The notes under the pieces: model-generated | Databases searched by the model: none | Seen by the model: the letters and a program-made list of their open reading frames with translations, nothing else | Told to the model about the DNA's origin: nothing | Shown: positions 9,914 through 21,569 of the stretch, one piece after another | Numbering within the stretch: the stretch's first letter is position 1 | How the letters are laid out: each line of letters starts with the position of its first letter | Position numbers and translations under genes: made by a program | DNA from: Gentiana macrophylla | Taxonomy: Eukaryota > Streptophyta > Magnoliopsida > Gentianales > Gentianaceae | Direction of reading: 5' to 3' | Assembly: GCA_026214975.1 (NCBI GenBank) | Contig: CM047810.1 | Coordinates: forward strand, 33,481,255 to 33,545,254 | Length of the DNA: 64,000 bases

Positions 9914-12900
9914 TTACATATAATATCTTTTCAAGTTATCAGCATGCCAAGGCCTATTGTATTCGTGACCTTGATTGTCTTTCAAGACATAAGTTCCCTT
10001 TTTAACAATCCTTGCGACCTGAAGTGGTCCCTCCCATTTTTCCGATAGCTTGCCTTTTTGGGCCTTGTGACCCGTAGCTTCTCTCTTGCGCAAAACGTAA
10101 TCTCCCACTGCGAAGTGATGGTCGCGGATACGCTTGTCATGATGTCGTTTTGCAGCCTGTTTGCAATTGAGCAGGCGACCATAAGAATTGATTCGCTTTT
10201 CCTCCGCTAAGTCGATGTCAAGCTGCCGGCTTTGTGGATTTTCGGCCTCATTGAAATGAGCGACCCTAAGACATGGCAGGGCCATTTCTACCGGGGCCAT
10301 AGCTTCCGACCCGTAGGTTAAAGTGAAAGGGGTCTCTCCTGTAGTTGTCTTTCTTGACGTCCTAGGGGCCCACAAGGCCGCGGGTAAATGGTCCGGCCAT
10401 TTTTACGCTTTCGCCGTCCGGACTCTTTTTCAAAGACGCTTAGAACTCGTTTGTTTTGCGTTTCGCCTGCCCGTTGCCTTGTGGGTAGCATACTGATGAC
10501 TACCAGTGCTTGACGTTGTGCTATTTACAGAACTCGTCGAATTCCTCCCGGAACTGTGGCCCATGGTCAGACACTATTACCTGCGGCACTCCAAACCTGG
10601 TCCAGACCTGATCGAGCAGAAAGTAGATCACATTCCTGGTTTCGATTTTTGCCAAGGCCTTAGCCTCGATCCATTTGGTAAAGTAATCCACGGCCACGAC
10701 CACGTATTCACATCCAGAGCGGCCTCTCTTCAACGGTCCTATTAAATCGATAGCCCACATGTCGAACGGCCATGCCGCAACGACAATGCTTTGTTCGACT
10801 GACGGTAGTCTATGATGTCTACGAACTTCTGACATTTGACGCATCTCTTGGCGTATATTCGAGCATCCTCTGCGAATTTTGGCCAGTAATATCTAGCGAG
10901 TAAAACTTTCTGAGCGAGTGTGCGGCTAGCCGGGTGGCCGCCGCACATTCCCTCGTGCAGCTCCGTGAGTACCCCTTGAACCTCTTCAAGTCGCACACAC
11001 CGCGAAAAGGGTTTTGAGAAAGATCGCATGTATAACACGTTGTTCATGAGGGTGCAGCGGGCGGCCTTCCTGATCATGGCCCTGGCCTCTTTAGGGTCGG
11101 ACGGTTGAGCTCCTGATTCAATATACGCTTTTATTTCGTCGATCCAACACGGACTGGTGGGCTGGAAATCTATGACCTCGGCCCGGTTGACCACGGGTCC
11201 CGATAGGTGCTCGACCATGATCGTGGGGTTGCTCATTTCATCGTCGTCCATTAGTTTCGATAAATAGTCTGCTCGGTGATTGTCTCCTCGAGGGATATTG
11301 GTGAATTTACAATATTTAAATTCGCTCTCGAGATTTTTGACGAGGTCAATGTACTTTTGGAGAACGTCGCAGTGGACCCCAAACGATCCGTTGACTTGAT
11401 TTAATACCAGCTGTGAATCGCAGAATACCTCCACGTTTTTGACTTTCATGTCTTTAGCGAGTTCCAACCTTGCTATGACAGCCTCGTATTCGCTTGATTG
11501 TTGGAAGCGGTGAAGTCAAATTTTAATGCTTTTTCGATTTCCTCCGAGGTGCCCGGTTCTAGCAAGATAATCCCGGCGCCGCAACCCTTGTGACCAGCGG
11601 CCCCATCGACATAGAGCTGCCAATAGTGACTAGGCTTTTGAGGCCCGGGTGGCGCGGCCGTACTTGTAACGGCGTTGGACGGAGAATCGGATTGTTCGTC
11701 CGGTTGCTCGTTGAAACTCGTTTCCACAATGAAGTCGGGCAACGCCTGGGCCTTGATGGCCTTCCGAGGCTCATATCGAATGTCAAATTCTGTGAGCTCA
11801 ATGGCCCACCGCAGCAATCGCCCAGACAGATCCGGTTTGTGTAGGACTTGGCGCAATGGGGAGTCCGACAGTATTGTGATTGTATGCGATGAAAAATTAG
11901 CCCTTAATTTGCGGGCAGCTATGACAACACAGTAGGCCAATTTTTCAATATTGAAATAGCGACTCTCAACGGGACTGAGAGCCTTAGAGACATAATAAAC
12001 GGGTTTTTGGAGGGTGCCGTCCTCCTTGACAAGTGCCGCTGGCTCTGACTCGGTGCGAGGCCGTGAGATACAAAAGCAAAGAATCCCCTAGGCTAGGACT
12101 GACCAACAGTGGAGGGCTGGACAGATATGCCTTTAGATCTTTGAAGGCCTACGAACATTCTTCTGTCCATGAAAATGTCTTGCTTTCTTTGAGGATTTTG
12201 AAGAAAGACAAACTTTTTTCGGCGGATTTGGAAATGAATCTTCCTAGAGCGATGATCCTGCCATTAAGTCTCTGCACTTCTTTGATCGTGGTCGGCTCGT
12301 TCATGTTCATTAGAGCCTCTATCTTTTCTAGGTTAGCCTCGATTCCCCTCTAGTTCACCATAAATCCAAGAAACTTTCATGCCTGAACCCCGAACGTGCA
12401 TTTTGCGGGGTTGAGTTTCATTGAATGTTTTCTTACGTTTGCAAAGGTTTCGTGAAAGTCCGCCAGATGCTCCCGATGGCTTGACTTCACGACCATGTCA
12501 TCAATGTAGGCCTCCATGTTTTTGCCTATCTGCGAGCTGAAGACCCTGTTGACCATCCTCTGATATGTGGATCCTGCATTCTTCAGGCCGAATGGCATCA
12601 TCTCGTAGTAATAAAGTCCACCCGCGGCTCTGAAGGCGGTCATTTCTTTGTCCTTGTTGGCCATTTTTACTTAGGTAGGCATCTAAGAAACTGATCCGTG
12701 ATCCCATACCATCTTGTCGATTCGAGGCAGCGGATAGGGATCCTTAGGGCAAGCCTTGTTTAGATCAGTGAAGTCCACGCACATTCGCCACTTCCCGTTG
12801 TGTTTTTTGACCATCACTACGTTAGCCAGCCAAGTCGGATATTGAAGCTCCTTGATTATACATGCGGCTAACAGTTTGTCCACTTCGCCTTTGATGGCGA

Positions 12901-13174
12901 TCTCTTTTTCTGTGGAGAATTGTCTTGCTCGCTGTTGGATCGGTCTGAAGTTGGGATCGATGCTTAGATAATGGAGCGCGACCTCAGGCTCCACACCTCT
13001 CATATCGGTCACCTCCCAAGAGAAAGCGTCCCTATTTTCTCTTAAGAGCTCGATTAGCTCATCTCTCTCTTTTTCTGTGGTCTGCGATCCGATCTTTACT
13101 TTCTGGTCGGGATACTTTTCGTTTATGACTTCTTCGATCAATTCATCCTCGGCTATGAAATTTGCTGGTCTCAC
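9914..13174 (-). pseudogene. pol: pol of the Tat element: RT, two RNase H domains, integrase (frameshifted)
   Basis: RT begins at 13174 (KWRMCVDFTDLNKACPKDPY) and holds the catalytic AYIDDMVVKS at about 12510. The frame shifts near 12700 and 12665. RT-linked RNase H is weak, but its end (DLSGRLLRWAIELTEF) is at 11790-11850. A second RNase H with YVDGAAGHKGCGAGI starts near 11615; this doubled RNase H is typical of the Tat group. The frame shifts again near 11470. The integrase zinc finger (H-x-H in HEGMCGGH, C-x2-C in CVKC) is at 10840-11010, and the core DLIGPLKRG and VIVSDHGPQF is at 10530-10790. After another break near 10500 the C-terminal part (10375-9914) ends NLKRYYM. At least four breaks make it inactive. 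Confidence 0.88.
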
Positions 13175-15543
13175 ACTTGCAGTTTTTCAAACTTTACGGG
13201 CTTCTCAACGATTTCTTTTACCGTGGCGACCTGGATGGTATTGGCGTGGAATTCTTCGATTCTTGGTTTTTTGGAATCGACCCTATTCTTGGTCATATAG
13301 TCGAGGAAAAATCCCGGTCGGCTCATGGCGACCCCAATATCATCTCCTACGTGAAATTTTACCCTTTGGTGCGGTATAGACGCCACCATCTGGAACTTTT
13401 TCATGGCTGGAATCCCCAAAATCATATTATAATAGGAGGGGAGATCGATGACCAAAAAGGTGATTATCTCTGTCTGGCAAGGCTCGTAATCGCCAAGGGT
13501 GACGCTCAGATCGATGGTGCCCTTAACCCTCACGGTGTCGTTGGTAAAACCCTCTAACATACCCAAATAAGGTTTCAATTTTGCTTCACCGAATCCGATT
13601 TGTTTGAGACACTCGAAGTAGATGATGTCGCGACCCGCCCCGGTGTCGACCATGACCCGGTTAACACCGTGCAGCTCATTAACTCCAATCTTGAGGATGA
13701 TTGGCACTTCCATGACGCCCTCTATGGTTGTTAGTTCGCTCTTAGTGAACGTGATTCCTTTCTCTTTTTCTCCCAAGACTATCGGTTTCTCGAAACCTCG
13801 CATGTTGATCGAGTGTATTTGTGACTTCAGCTGGTTGTTGCTGGGGAGGCTTCCGTGAATAACCTGGACCTCCCTTTGATAAGTGCGAGGCGTTCGCCCC
13901 TTACCGGAACCAGCATCACCATCGCGTTTATACTTGGCGGCAGGTCCCTCTCTTATCAACCTTTCGATTTCCCTTCTTAGAGTAAAACATTCATCAGTAA
14001 TATGCCCGTGATCTCTGTGATAGTCACAGTATTTTGATTTATCTTGAGTGATGCCGTCGCCTTTCATAGGCCTAGGTCTCTCAATTTGCTCGCGAATTTC
14101 AAAAAGTATATGGGATGGTTTCGTGTTGAGGGGGGTGAAATCATTTTCATTGAATTTGTATGGCACCTTGGTTTCACGATCTGTGTTCGCACTCTTACCA
14201 CGCTCCTTCTTACGATCATAGATCCTGACGAACCGTTCGTAGTAGTCCTTTCCTGATTCATTTTCGCCCATGCGGACCTCATAGAGATCCTCGATGGTTT
14301 TCTTTGGTCTGCTTGCTGATTCAAATTCTCTCATGAATTTTTCAGATAGATCCTCCCAATTTTCAATCGAACCACGAGGGAGCCCACGGACCCAGGAGGC
14401 GGCCCTATCTTGCATACTCTCCGACTAGAAGCGATACACAGCAGCGGACTTGTTGCAGGTTGCTAGAGTGATGCGACCCTGGAAAGCTGTGAGACAATCG
14501 TGTGGGCAAGTGTTTCCACTGTAGTAGTTGTAGATGGGGTAGCTGACCTTTTCTTTGTTGGTGGGCGGAGTTTCGACTATCTTCTTGGCGAGCACGTCGA
14601 TCCAGAGATATGAGCGGGCTTTTCGGCGGGCCTCGACTTTTTGAGCTCAGCGAGCTCTTTCTTCATTATTTTTATCTGTTCGGCAAGGATAAGATCGTGT
14701 CTCGGTGTAGGCGGGGGTGGACTGGTCGCTAACTCAATCCCGTGCTCTGAGACCGCTTGATTTCACGAGTCCTCCTGTTGGGCTCGCTTTTCCCTTATTA
14801 TCAGCCGGGCATCCCTTTTATTTCTTCCTTCCTGCCTAGGTATCACCCCTCTTTCTGGGAGGCTTAATCGGCTTAGAACCCGACCCTTTTCTTTCTCACC
14901 CAGCCTCTTAAAAGTAGAGCCTCTTTCTCCACTTTTTTCCTTGGAATTTTCGCGGCTAGGTCGGGCAGGAGTTTGGATGATCTCTTGCTCTCCCCGGTGG
15001 CCTTTGCGACCTGAGGACTGGATGCTCTCCTCAACCTCTACCCTTTGACTTTGAAGTTCTCTCTCTGGTGCCTTGTGGTGGGGCTCGCCCCTGGGTTGGA
15101 TCGCCTCCCGAACTGGCAAAGGTTCTCGACCTAGTGCCACTATTCGGGATTTGGTTAAGTACATTCTTTCGACATACTTGGCATACTCTATCATTTCCGT
15201 GATCTCAGACTCTTCTTGCAATCCTGTTACTTTTTCTGGCGCGTCTCGGCTACGTTATGCCTAGGTGTCCCAATGGCATTTTTTTTTCTCTGCGGGCCTC
15301 TTCCGGGGCGATTGGGCTTTTGGATTTTGATTTACGATTTATGATGTTTTGAGCGTCGGCGCGGCTAGAGGATCTTTTGCGGCTACTTTCCCCCGGTGGG
15401 GTGTCAGTGTCTCTCCGGCGCCGCTTTGGCGCGGCTTTGATTGATCGCGCCCGCTTTATCGGGGTAGGGGTCTCGGCGTGTTTCTTACTTCCTGCCATCG
15501 CTAGGGATGCGAGATAGCGAGCCTGAAAATGGGGTTGATTCAC
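13171..15543 (-). pseudogene. gag: gag-protease of the Tat element (broken)
   Basis: A basic N-terminal piece lies at 15543-15250 (KRARSIKAAPKRRRRD) and a charged piece at 15221-14763. The main frame, 14415-13171, has the gag helix region (RGLPRGSIENWEDLSEKF), a zinc knuckle CDYHRDHGHITDEC and a retropepsin site VMVDTGAGRDIIY. Gag-like sequence also continues upstream of 14415 behind an in-frame TAG (14425-14427). Pol starts in a different frame overlapping the gag stop at 13171-13174; this could be a normal frame change or a mutation. Gag forms the particle and protease matures the polyprotein. With the stop and the breaks near 14760 and 15230 this copy is not functional. Confidence 0.85.
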
Positions 15544-16097
15544 TGATGTTACCTACTCTAACAACCTGCTCCTGGTTAGTAAACTACTCCGTCTGGCAGG
15601 TTTAACTGCTCTGCACAGTGTTTTCTGCCGAAGTGGTTTGGAGGGTTGTTAGTTGTTGTATTGCCCTCTGGGAGTTGGTGGGAGAATGTGCTCGGACGGT
15701 GGTAACTCAGGCGAGCTCCGGTCAGTCGATACCAATTTCTAGGAAAAAAGGTGATGATTCAAACGAAATCATCCCAGAGACTGGTATAACCTTCGGTAGG
15801 AGAGGTATATATTGTCGGTATTTCTTTTGAGTGGGAGTGTTTCCTGGTGATATGATGAAAGCGTCAAAACTTTTTCTTTTGGCAAGAGATTTGAAGGAAG
15901 AGCATTACGAGAGATGATTTCTCTAATGCAAACTCATGATAATGCTACCTCATTCGACATGATGCCATCTGGGTGATTTCTTCTTCGGGTGAGAACTCTG
16001 TTGGTTCTGGGCGGGCGATGAAGGTGACGATCAACCTCTCCGCCGTAATCAGGCTTTTCTGGGTGATTTCTTCACCGGAAGGCTGGAAAATTATGAA

Positions 16098-16118
16098 GTT
16101 CCCGGTAACGGAGTCAAC
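16098..16118 (-). other. Primer-binding site of the Tat element
   Basis: Just inside the 5' LTR the minus strand reads GACTCCGTTACCGGGAAC. It matches 15 of 18 bases of the tRNA-Asp type site seen in the Athila element of this window (GGCGCCGTTGCCGGGAAC). The location fits, but the match is imperfect. Confidence 0.6.
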
Positions 16119-16716
16119 TGATAACGCTGAATATTATCACGGTGGCTTAGCGGTGGTCGTGAAGATGGATATCTGGTTGTTTTTGATAGATTTGTGGTGG
16201 TGGTAGCCGGTGAGGCACGGCGGTGATGTGGATGGAATGAATGAATGCTAGAGAGAATTAACTTGACAAGAGTTTAGTCCTCTTTGTCTATTTTTTGCAT
16301 ATATCCTTATGAAATTACACAAGCCTTCCTTTTATAGGCAAGGGCAAGAGCTAGGGGCACGGGGTAAGGACATATAAGCACAATATACAATTATGTTAAG
16401 CGGACAATACAACTGGCGACGTCGTTATGAGGTTGCTCGAGTCGCGATCCGTGAGCTCGCTCCGTCGCTCTATCTCGACTTCCCCTTGGTCGCTCCTTTC
16501 CTAGACTCGTGCCATCTGTTGATCTCCGACTTAGGATGCGGGGCGGCCCCCTGAGCGGCTATGACCTCATAAGTTTGCACGCTCATCACGAGGTTTCCAT
16601 CCCGCGACCCTAACCAGATTGTTGTTGCCGACGCTGTGGCCGCGGCCCGGCTCCATCCTGGTGGCTAGATGGGCGGTTTCGTTAACTTATAGGTGGCGGT
16701 GTATTTAGACACATCA
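16119..16716 (-). repeat. 5' LTR of the Tat element
   Basis: This is the partner of 1182-1779, 598 bp, from TGATAACGC to ACATCA, followed by the duplicated GTAAG. It should carry the promoter of the minus-strand genomic RNA. Confidence 0.93.
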
Positions 16717-17170
16717 GTAAGCCACTTAATAATATGTACATCTACTAACCATAAAATGTCCATGTCTTGTTTGTCATGTTTTTGTTTCTTACTTAGCATA
16801 TTCATGCCCTTGTCATATTCTAGTCTTTCCTATTTCTGATTCGTATTTACTTAACATGAGGGCGCAGAGTACAACTCGGCTAGTATGACGAACTATACCT
16901 TCAACTTGGGAATTTTAATACCTAAGGTACTCTTATAATACACTGCCCTAGAGAACGGCTTGGCTAATACATCCACACGGGACTTAATTATGCCCATGGT
17001 ACCCTATATGATTCGTAGCTAATAACGAATACCACCGTTAAGTATATTCGAACAAACACATAAAGCAAGTGGGAGCACATAAAACATGTAAATTTAAGTT
17101 AAAGTCCATACTCCGACCTACGAGAGCATACCAAGCCCAAAGCAACACCAAACTCCCATCATAAGAAATC
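16717..17170. other. Intergenic, continuation of 1-1181
   Basis: No gene is seen. The phrase AGAGCATACCAAGCCCAAAG occurs at about 17125 and again at 17174, a short direct repeat at the edge of the coding-like fragment that follows. Confidence 0.5.
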
Positions 17171-17452
17171 TGCAGAGCATACCAAGCCCAAAGCAACCGT
17201 AAGAAATCTGCAAAATATGCAGAAGAGAAGTTAGAGAACATAGATGTACAAGGTGGAAGGCTTCTGGAGACATCAAAAGAGTTTTATGATTCATTGAATC
17301 AAATTGATACACGAACACGAGAATTGCACGAAGCCACGAAGAACGTGGAGAATCATGTTAAAGAAGTATTTACTTATTCAAAGGAACTTTATGACAAATC
17401 AAAGGAAATTGCAGCATCACAGATTGAATTAAGCAAAGGATATCTCCACTAA
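17171..17452 (+). pseudogene. Coiled-coil gene fragment, possibly GEX1-like
   Basis: An open frame ends at TAA 17450-17452 and translates to a regular amphipathic sequence, including KYAEEKLENIDVQGGRL, FYDSLNQIDTRTRELHEA and SKEIAASQIELSKG. Even spacing of hydrophobic residues and runs such as IDTRTRELHEATKNVENH look like a real coiled coil. From memory it resembles the coiled-coil part of GAMETE EXPRESSED 1/KAR5-type nuclear-fusion proteins. No start, no further exons and no membrane segments are found nearby, so I call it a fragment. Another coiled-coil family is possible. Confidence 0.4.
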
Positions 17453-19554
17453 TCGTAACCAAAACGCATAAAACGGTTTACAGGAAAAATATCCAGAAAA
17501 CATAGTACAAAATCGTAACAAGAATGCAAAATAACTTTCAAAAAACGTTGTGGACGACAGAGTACGGCCTTAAGCGACAAAATTTTCCACTGCAGAGCCA
17601 TTTTCTGGCCTAACAGGCACCCGACAACTATCCTAATACACATACATGTTTTTTCATGCAGTTTAACATAAAAAAATATTCAAAACAGCTTAAAAGCATA
17701 ATCTATAAACTAAAAAAGAAAACGTTTGATAAGAAGAACTATTTACCTTAAAGACGAGCCAAACTATGAACCGAACAACAACTAACTCCCGAAACTACGT
17801 GAATCTACAAACCAACAACGAATCTAACATAGATCTTACGAGAATCTAACCCTACAAAGATCAAAGTCAAGAACTTACTACAAAAATATTAGATCTTGCC
17901 TTCAAGAAGAGATTCTAAACTTCAAACAACTTTTACAATCCGAACTGCTTTATTTCACCATCACTTTTGTTGTCAATCATGTACCAGACTGTGAGACCTG
18001 AATTTGTAAACTCCCTTTAATTTGGATTATTTTATTCATATAGCACATTCGTTACCAGAGATTATCCACAATGCAATTACAAGCCAACTGCCTTGATCAC
18101 TTAAACAATATCTTCTTACAACACTCTCACTGATTGTACAAGCTATGACATATAATATATCTAACAACACTTCTTTGTGATGAGATAAGAAGAATGCTAG
18201 CCTATAAGTAAAAAGAATTGCTTGAAATCAACAGCAAAAAACTCCGGACAAATAAATCTGGTATCAAAAGCAAAAGCAGTCAATTGATCAAATAGTTTGT
18301 TGCAAAATGTTATATAACTCAGTAGATGTAAAGTTAAAGCTCAGATGGAGTTCAAAGAGATTGAGCAAATCAAAAGCTTTGGCTAAGGTAATAGTAGTCT
18401 CCCCGATATGAAATAGAATTTCTTATATAGCCAAGACCAACATCATCAGTAAATATAAGTAAATATCCAAAGTAGCTGTTTGATTTGAATTCCAAAGTTC
18501 AAGAAAATTGGCTCCATAGATATAGGAAGCTTTCTCTCCCATTCCTCTTTATTTCAAGCTAAAGATCAGCTGAAATGGATCTTCCGAGGATGAGATAAAT
18601 GTTGCACAAGGGACAAAGGACAAGCAAGTAGTGATAGGACACTATACTTGCATTGGACTTTTGCACCTTTCATCACCCTTAGATCAACTTTAAAATCAAT
18701 GGATATGTATGTCCCTTGCTCAGCTGCTTTAACAAGTTAATTAATCAAGGATTAATGTAATAACATCATCAAACTTGCATCAGATCAAGGCTTGATCAAG
18801 GCATCAGATCAGGATTAATGTTCTTGATCAGATTCTTCAATTCAGCCTTGAAATTGTGTTTGATCTTTGGTTGTAACATGTTATATTGATCTCAAACACT
18901 TGTATAATACCTGCAAACAATCAATTAATCTTTGTGTCTTGAATTGTAAGTGATACATTTCAGTTGGTATTGGTACATTTTAATACAAACTGATGCAATA
19001 ACAATAATGAGGGGAATTTGATGATCCAACTGTCAAATTCGTATCTCTAACGAAGGAAAACACAGATAGTGACAAATTACAGATTACGTCATTTGGGTCA
19101 AACCCTAGGCAATTTGATTCATTCCAGACGCCTTAATTCACCTCACAAGATGATGTGTTATCTTTGAAACAATCAAACCACATAATTGAATTCATCATTA
19201 GGGGTATTGAGGGTTCATTACACAACACGGGGTCCATGGACCACGCTAAAAAATCTCTACATTTTATTTATAGAAATTTATTTTGGACTTCGTGAAAAAA
19301 AGTACTTTGAATAAAATTTATGGACCCTTTGAAAATATTCATGGATCCGCCACTGATGTTACCCACACACGGCATGATATTAAATTTTGTCATGAATGTG
19401 ATAAGTAAATACATGAATGCTCTGGAAAAAAAGTCATCAAGATGCAGCATTCAGAATCATATGCTATCTCAAAGGATGTCTCTAGGTCAAGGTTTATCAT
19501 GCAAGGCTGTAACGGAACTCATTAACAGAGCTCACTATTATGGAAAATACTTGT

Positions 19555-19935
19555 GTGGAGAGGTATTTTAAGGTGAAGTGACGGGTGAACGATCAGAACC
19601 ACACGGTTTAAATACATAATGAAACTGTGTGGTTAATATTGAACCATACGGTGTCTCCACACGTATGGAGACACCACACAAGGATTTCCCCACTATTACA
19701 TGCTTTACAAATGTTGATTAGGCTAGCGCATTGGATAATCATAGATCAACATCTGGCCGGTGCATTTATATTGGAAGTTTTTGCCTAGTATCTTCATATG
19801 CACCGAAGTGACGGAAGAAATGATCTGGACCACACAGTTTGAATCCAGTTTAAAAACATGTGGTCCCTGTAATGCCACACGTGTCTCCACACCATGTGAA
19901 AAGACACCACCTAAAAACCTCCCCATTTATATGGG
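19555..19935. repeat. Degenerate direct duplication
   Basis: Segments at about 19560-19695 and 19795-19930 share order and wording: GAAGTGACGG, then a CCACAC(G/A)GTTT word, then ACGTGTCTCCACAC or a relative, then a phrase close to CCCCATTTAT. Identity is moderate. They may be two copies of a short element or an old tandem duplication. Confidence 0.45.
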
Positions 19936-20061
19936 AGGTTTCAGTCTTTTGGTGAAGCAAAAAACAAAATGTTGTGGCTAAAAGTAGGAGGCTGAGTTTA
20001 GTGTTGTAGCATTAGTTATTTGTTAATTAATTTGGACACGAAGAGTGTTGAATGATGTAAA

Positions 20062-20104
20062 GTCCCACATCAGTAAAGTAATATCCTGCTCACCGCTATA
20101 TAAA
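20062..20104 (+). promoter_or_regulatory. snRNA-type USE plus TATA pair
   Basis: GTCCCACATCA at 20062-20072 is one base from the plant upstream sequence element of U-snRNA genes, and TATATAAA begins at 20097. The 24-base gap is the spacing of the RNA polymerase III class (U6, U3). The DNA after the expected start near 20130 is not U6 or U3. The USE word is also common in plant repeats, so function is uncertain. Confidence 0.3.
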
Positions 20105-20737
20105 TTTGAGACATAAAGGTCTTGTCAACTCGGGTTAGCCTGTTAGACCAAGCGAGAACGACGGTGTAAACAATTGATCAGAACATTTATGACTCATGTA
20201 GCGCTATCAGGTCCGGAGTCTGGGAGCGTTACAAATGAACTCAGACTTGTTCCACAACGGCCCATGACTTTGTTCATTGGCACCAAACCTGCCATATTTC
20301 CACGAATCCAGCGCAACATGATCGAACAAAACACATAGAAATAGACAGACACTTCATTCATTAAAGAATACACCCTCCGTTTTTTTAGCTGTCGGTGAGA
20401 GAAGAACACGCAGATTAGAAAGTGATTAATGTGTTTGAAAACGAGTGTAAAATAACACAATTACCTTTCATTCTTTATGCATGGAAAAATGTACCAAAAT
20501 TTGGATTATTGAAATGAAGGGTAAATATGGAAAAAAAAATAATAAGCTGCATTGAAAATACAAAATAACATATAAATAAAAACAAAAAAATTCTGAAAAG
20601 TGATAATTTAAAAAAATAGTAGGAGTAGTAAGCATTTAGCAAGACGATTTCTAAATATGCGCTATAACCTACCAGTCTACAAGAGGCCGATGTTTTTACC
20701 AAAAGTTTGTACAACACAATTTAATATATGGAGAATT

Positions 20738-21460
20738 AGGGATAAGGACAGCTTTTGAAATATTTTTGAGTAACATGACAACCATACATACTCTTGATAG
20801 GGAGAATGACAACTTTTATATTTTTTATAGCCTGAAAGACAAAACCAAAAAATATATATATTTATTTAAAAAAATCACGCGCATATTGCGGGGAGCTTTT
20901 TCTAGAAACTTTTTTTTCCTCTTTCCTTCCCGATTTTCAAACGAGCATATCTTTTGATCTAGATATTCAAACACGATCAAAATTTCACTGATTTTTTTTA
21001 TTTTTTGATGCTTTTCGTTTTGAGACTTGGTTTGATATAATTACATCGTTTTCGTGAGATTCACTGTCGAAATTCACTCAGTGAATCTCGAAAATCAGTG
21101 AATATCGACAGTGAATCCCGAACAATAGTGAATTTCGACGGAGGATTTTCTGAAATCACGTCGGAATATGTTGAATGTAGTCTCAAAATAAAGACTATGA
21201 AAAAATATAAAAGTTGGTGAAAGAATTTTCAAATTTGAAATGTAGATTGAAAGATATGAGTGTTTAAAAATGATGGATTAGAAAGAAAATATGTTCTTAG
21301 TTTTTTTTTATTATTTTAAGAAAACTTACGCCAGAAAATTAAAAAAATAAAGAAAAAATAGTTTTGTCCTTTATAAAAAGTTTCAAAAAATTGTTCTCTC
21401 TAATTGATAAAATATTTATGTTATTCTCCCTCATTACCCCTTAAATATATGGCCAAGAAA
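20738..21460 (+). repeat. Dispersed repeat family A, copy 1
   Basis: It is homologous in the same orientation to 35888-36600. Shared words include AATTAGGGATAAGG, GAGACTTGGTT, GATATAATTACATCGTTTT, CGACAGTGAAT and CACGTCGGAATATGTTGAATG. The ends are weakly inverted with respect to each other (ATTAGGGATAAGGACA against a reversed ATTAGAGAGAACAA, then TTTTGAAA). It is probably a non-autonomous TIR element. The centre has several copies of GTGAATNTCGA in both orientations. Confidence 0.7.
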
Positions 21461-21513
21461 AAATAAATCAAACACTTTCTATTTATTATTTTATATCTTA
21501 ACTCAAAAAAAAA

Positions 21514-21521
<8 letters not shown>

Positions 21522-21566
<45 letters not shown>
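21522..21566. repeat. TA microsatellite
   Basis: An uninterrupted run of about 22 TA units directly follows a short CATA stretch. Confidence 0.95.

Positions 21567-21569
<3 letters not shown>

Larger units (their letters stand above)
1182..16716 (-). mobile_element. Complete Tat-lineage Ty3/gypsy LTR retrotransposon
   Basis: Two 598-bp direct repeats starting TGAT and ending ATCA bound the element, and a perfect 5-bp target-site duplication GTAAG flanks it (1177-1181 and 16717-16721). Gag, protease, RT, two RNase H domains and integrase run right to left, so the 5' LTR is at 16119-16716. RT before integrase is the gypsy order. The second RNase H, the large size, tandem repeats near the 3' LTR and extra antisense genes point to the Tat group. 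Removing the nested solo LTR and its duplicated site leaves about 13.5 kb. The LTRs differ at roughly 17 positions by eye (about 3 percent), so insertion is fairly recent although gag-pol is broken. Confidence 0.93.
17453..20737. other. Intergenic region without a recognisable gene
   Basis: The stretch is AT-rich, with frames broken on both strands. It holds a degenerate duplication (19555-19935) and a snRNA-like promoter pair (20062-20104). I see nothing else I can name. Confidence 0.6.

Noticed and set aside
13077..13557. Open frames on the + strand over the protease/RT junction
   Set aside because: They are complementary-frame shadows of the minus-strand gag-pol.
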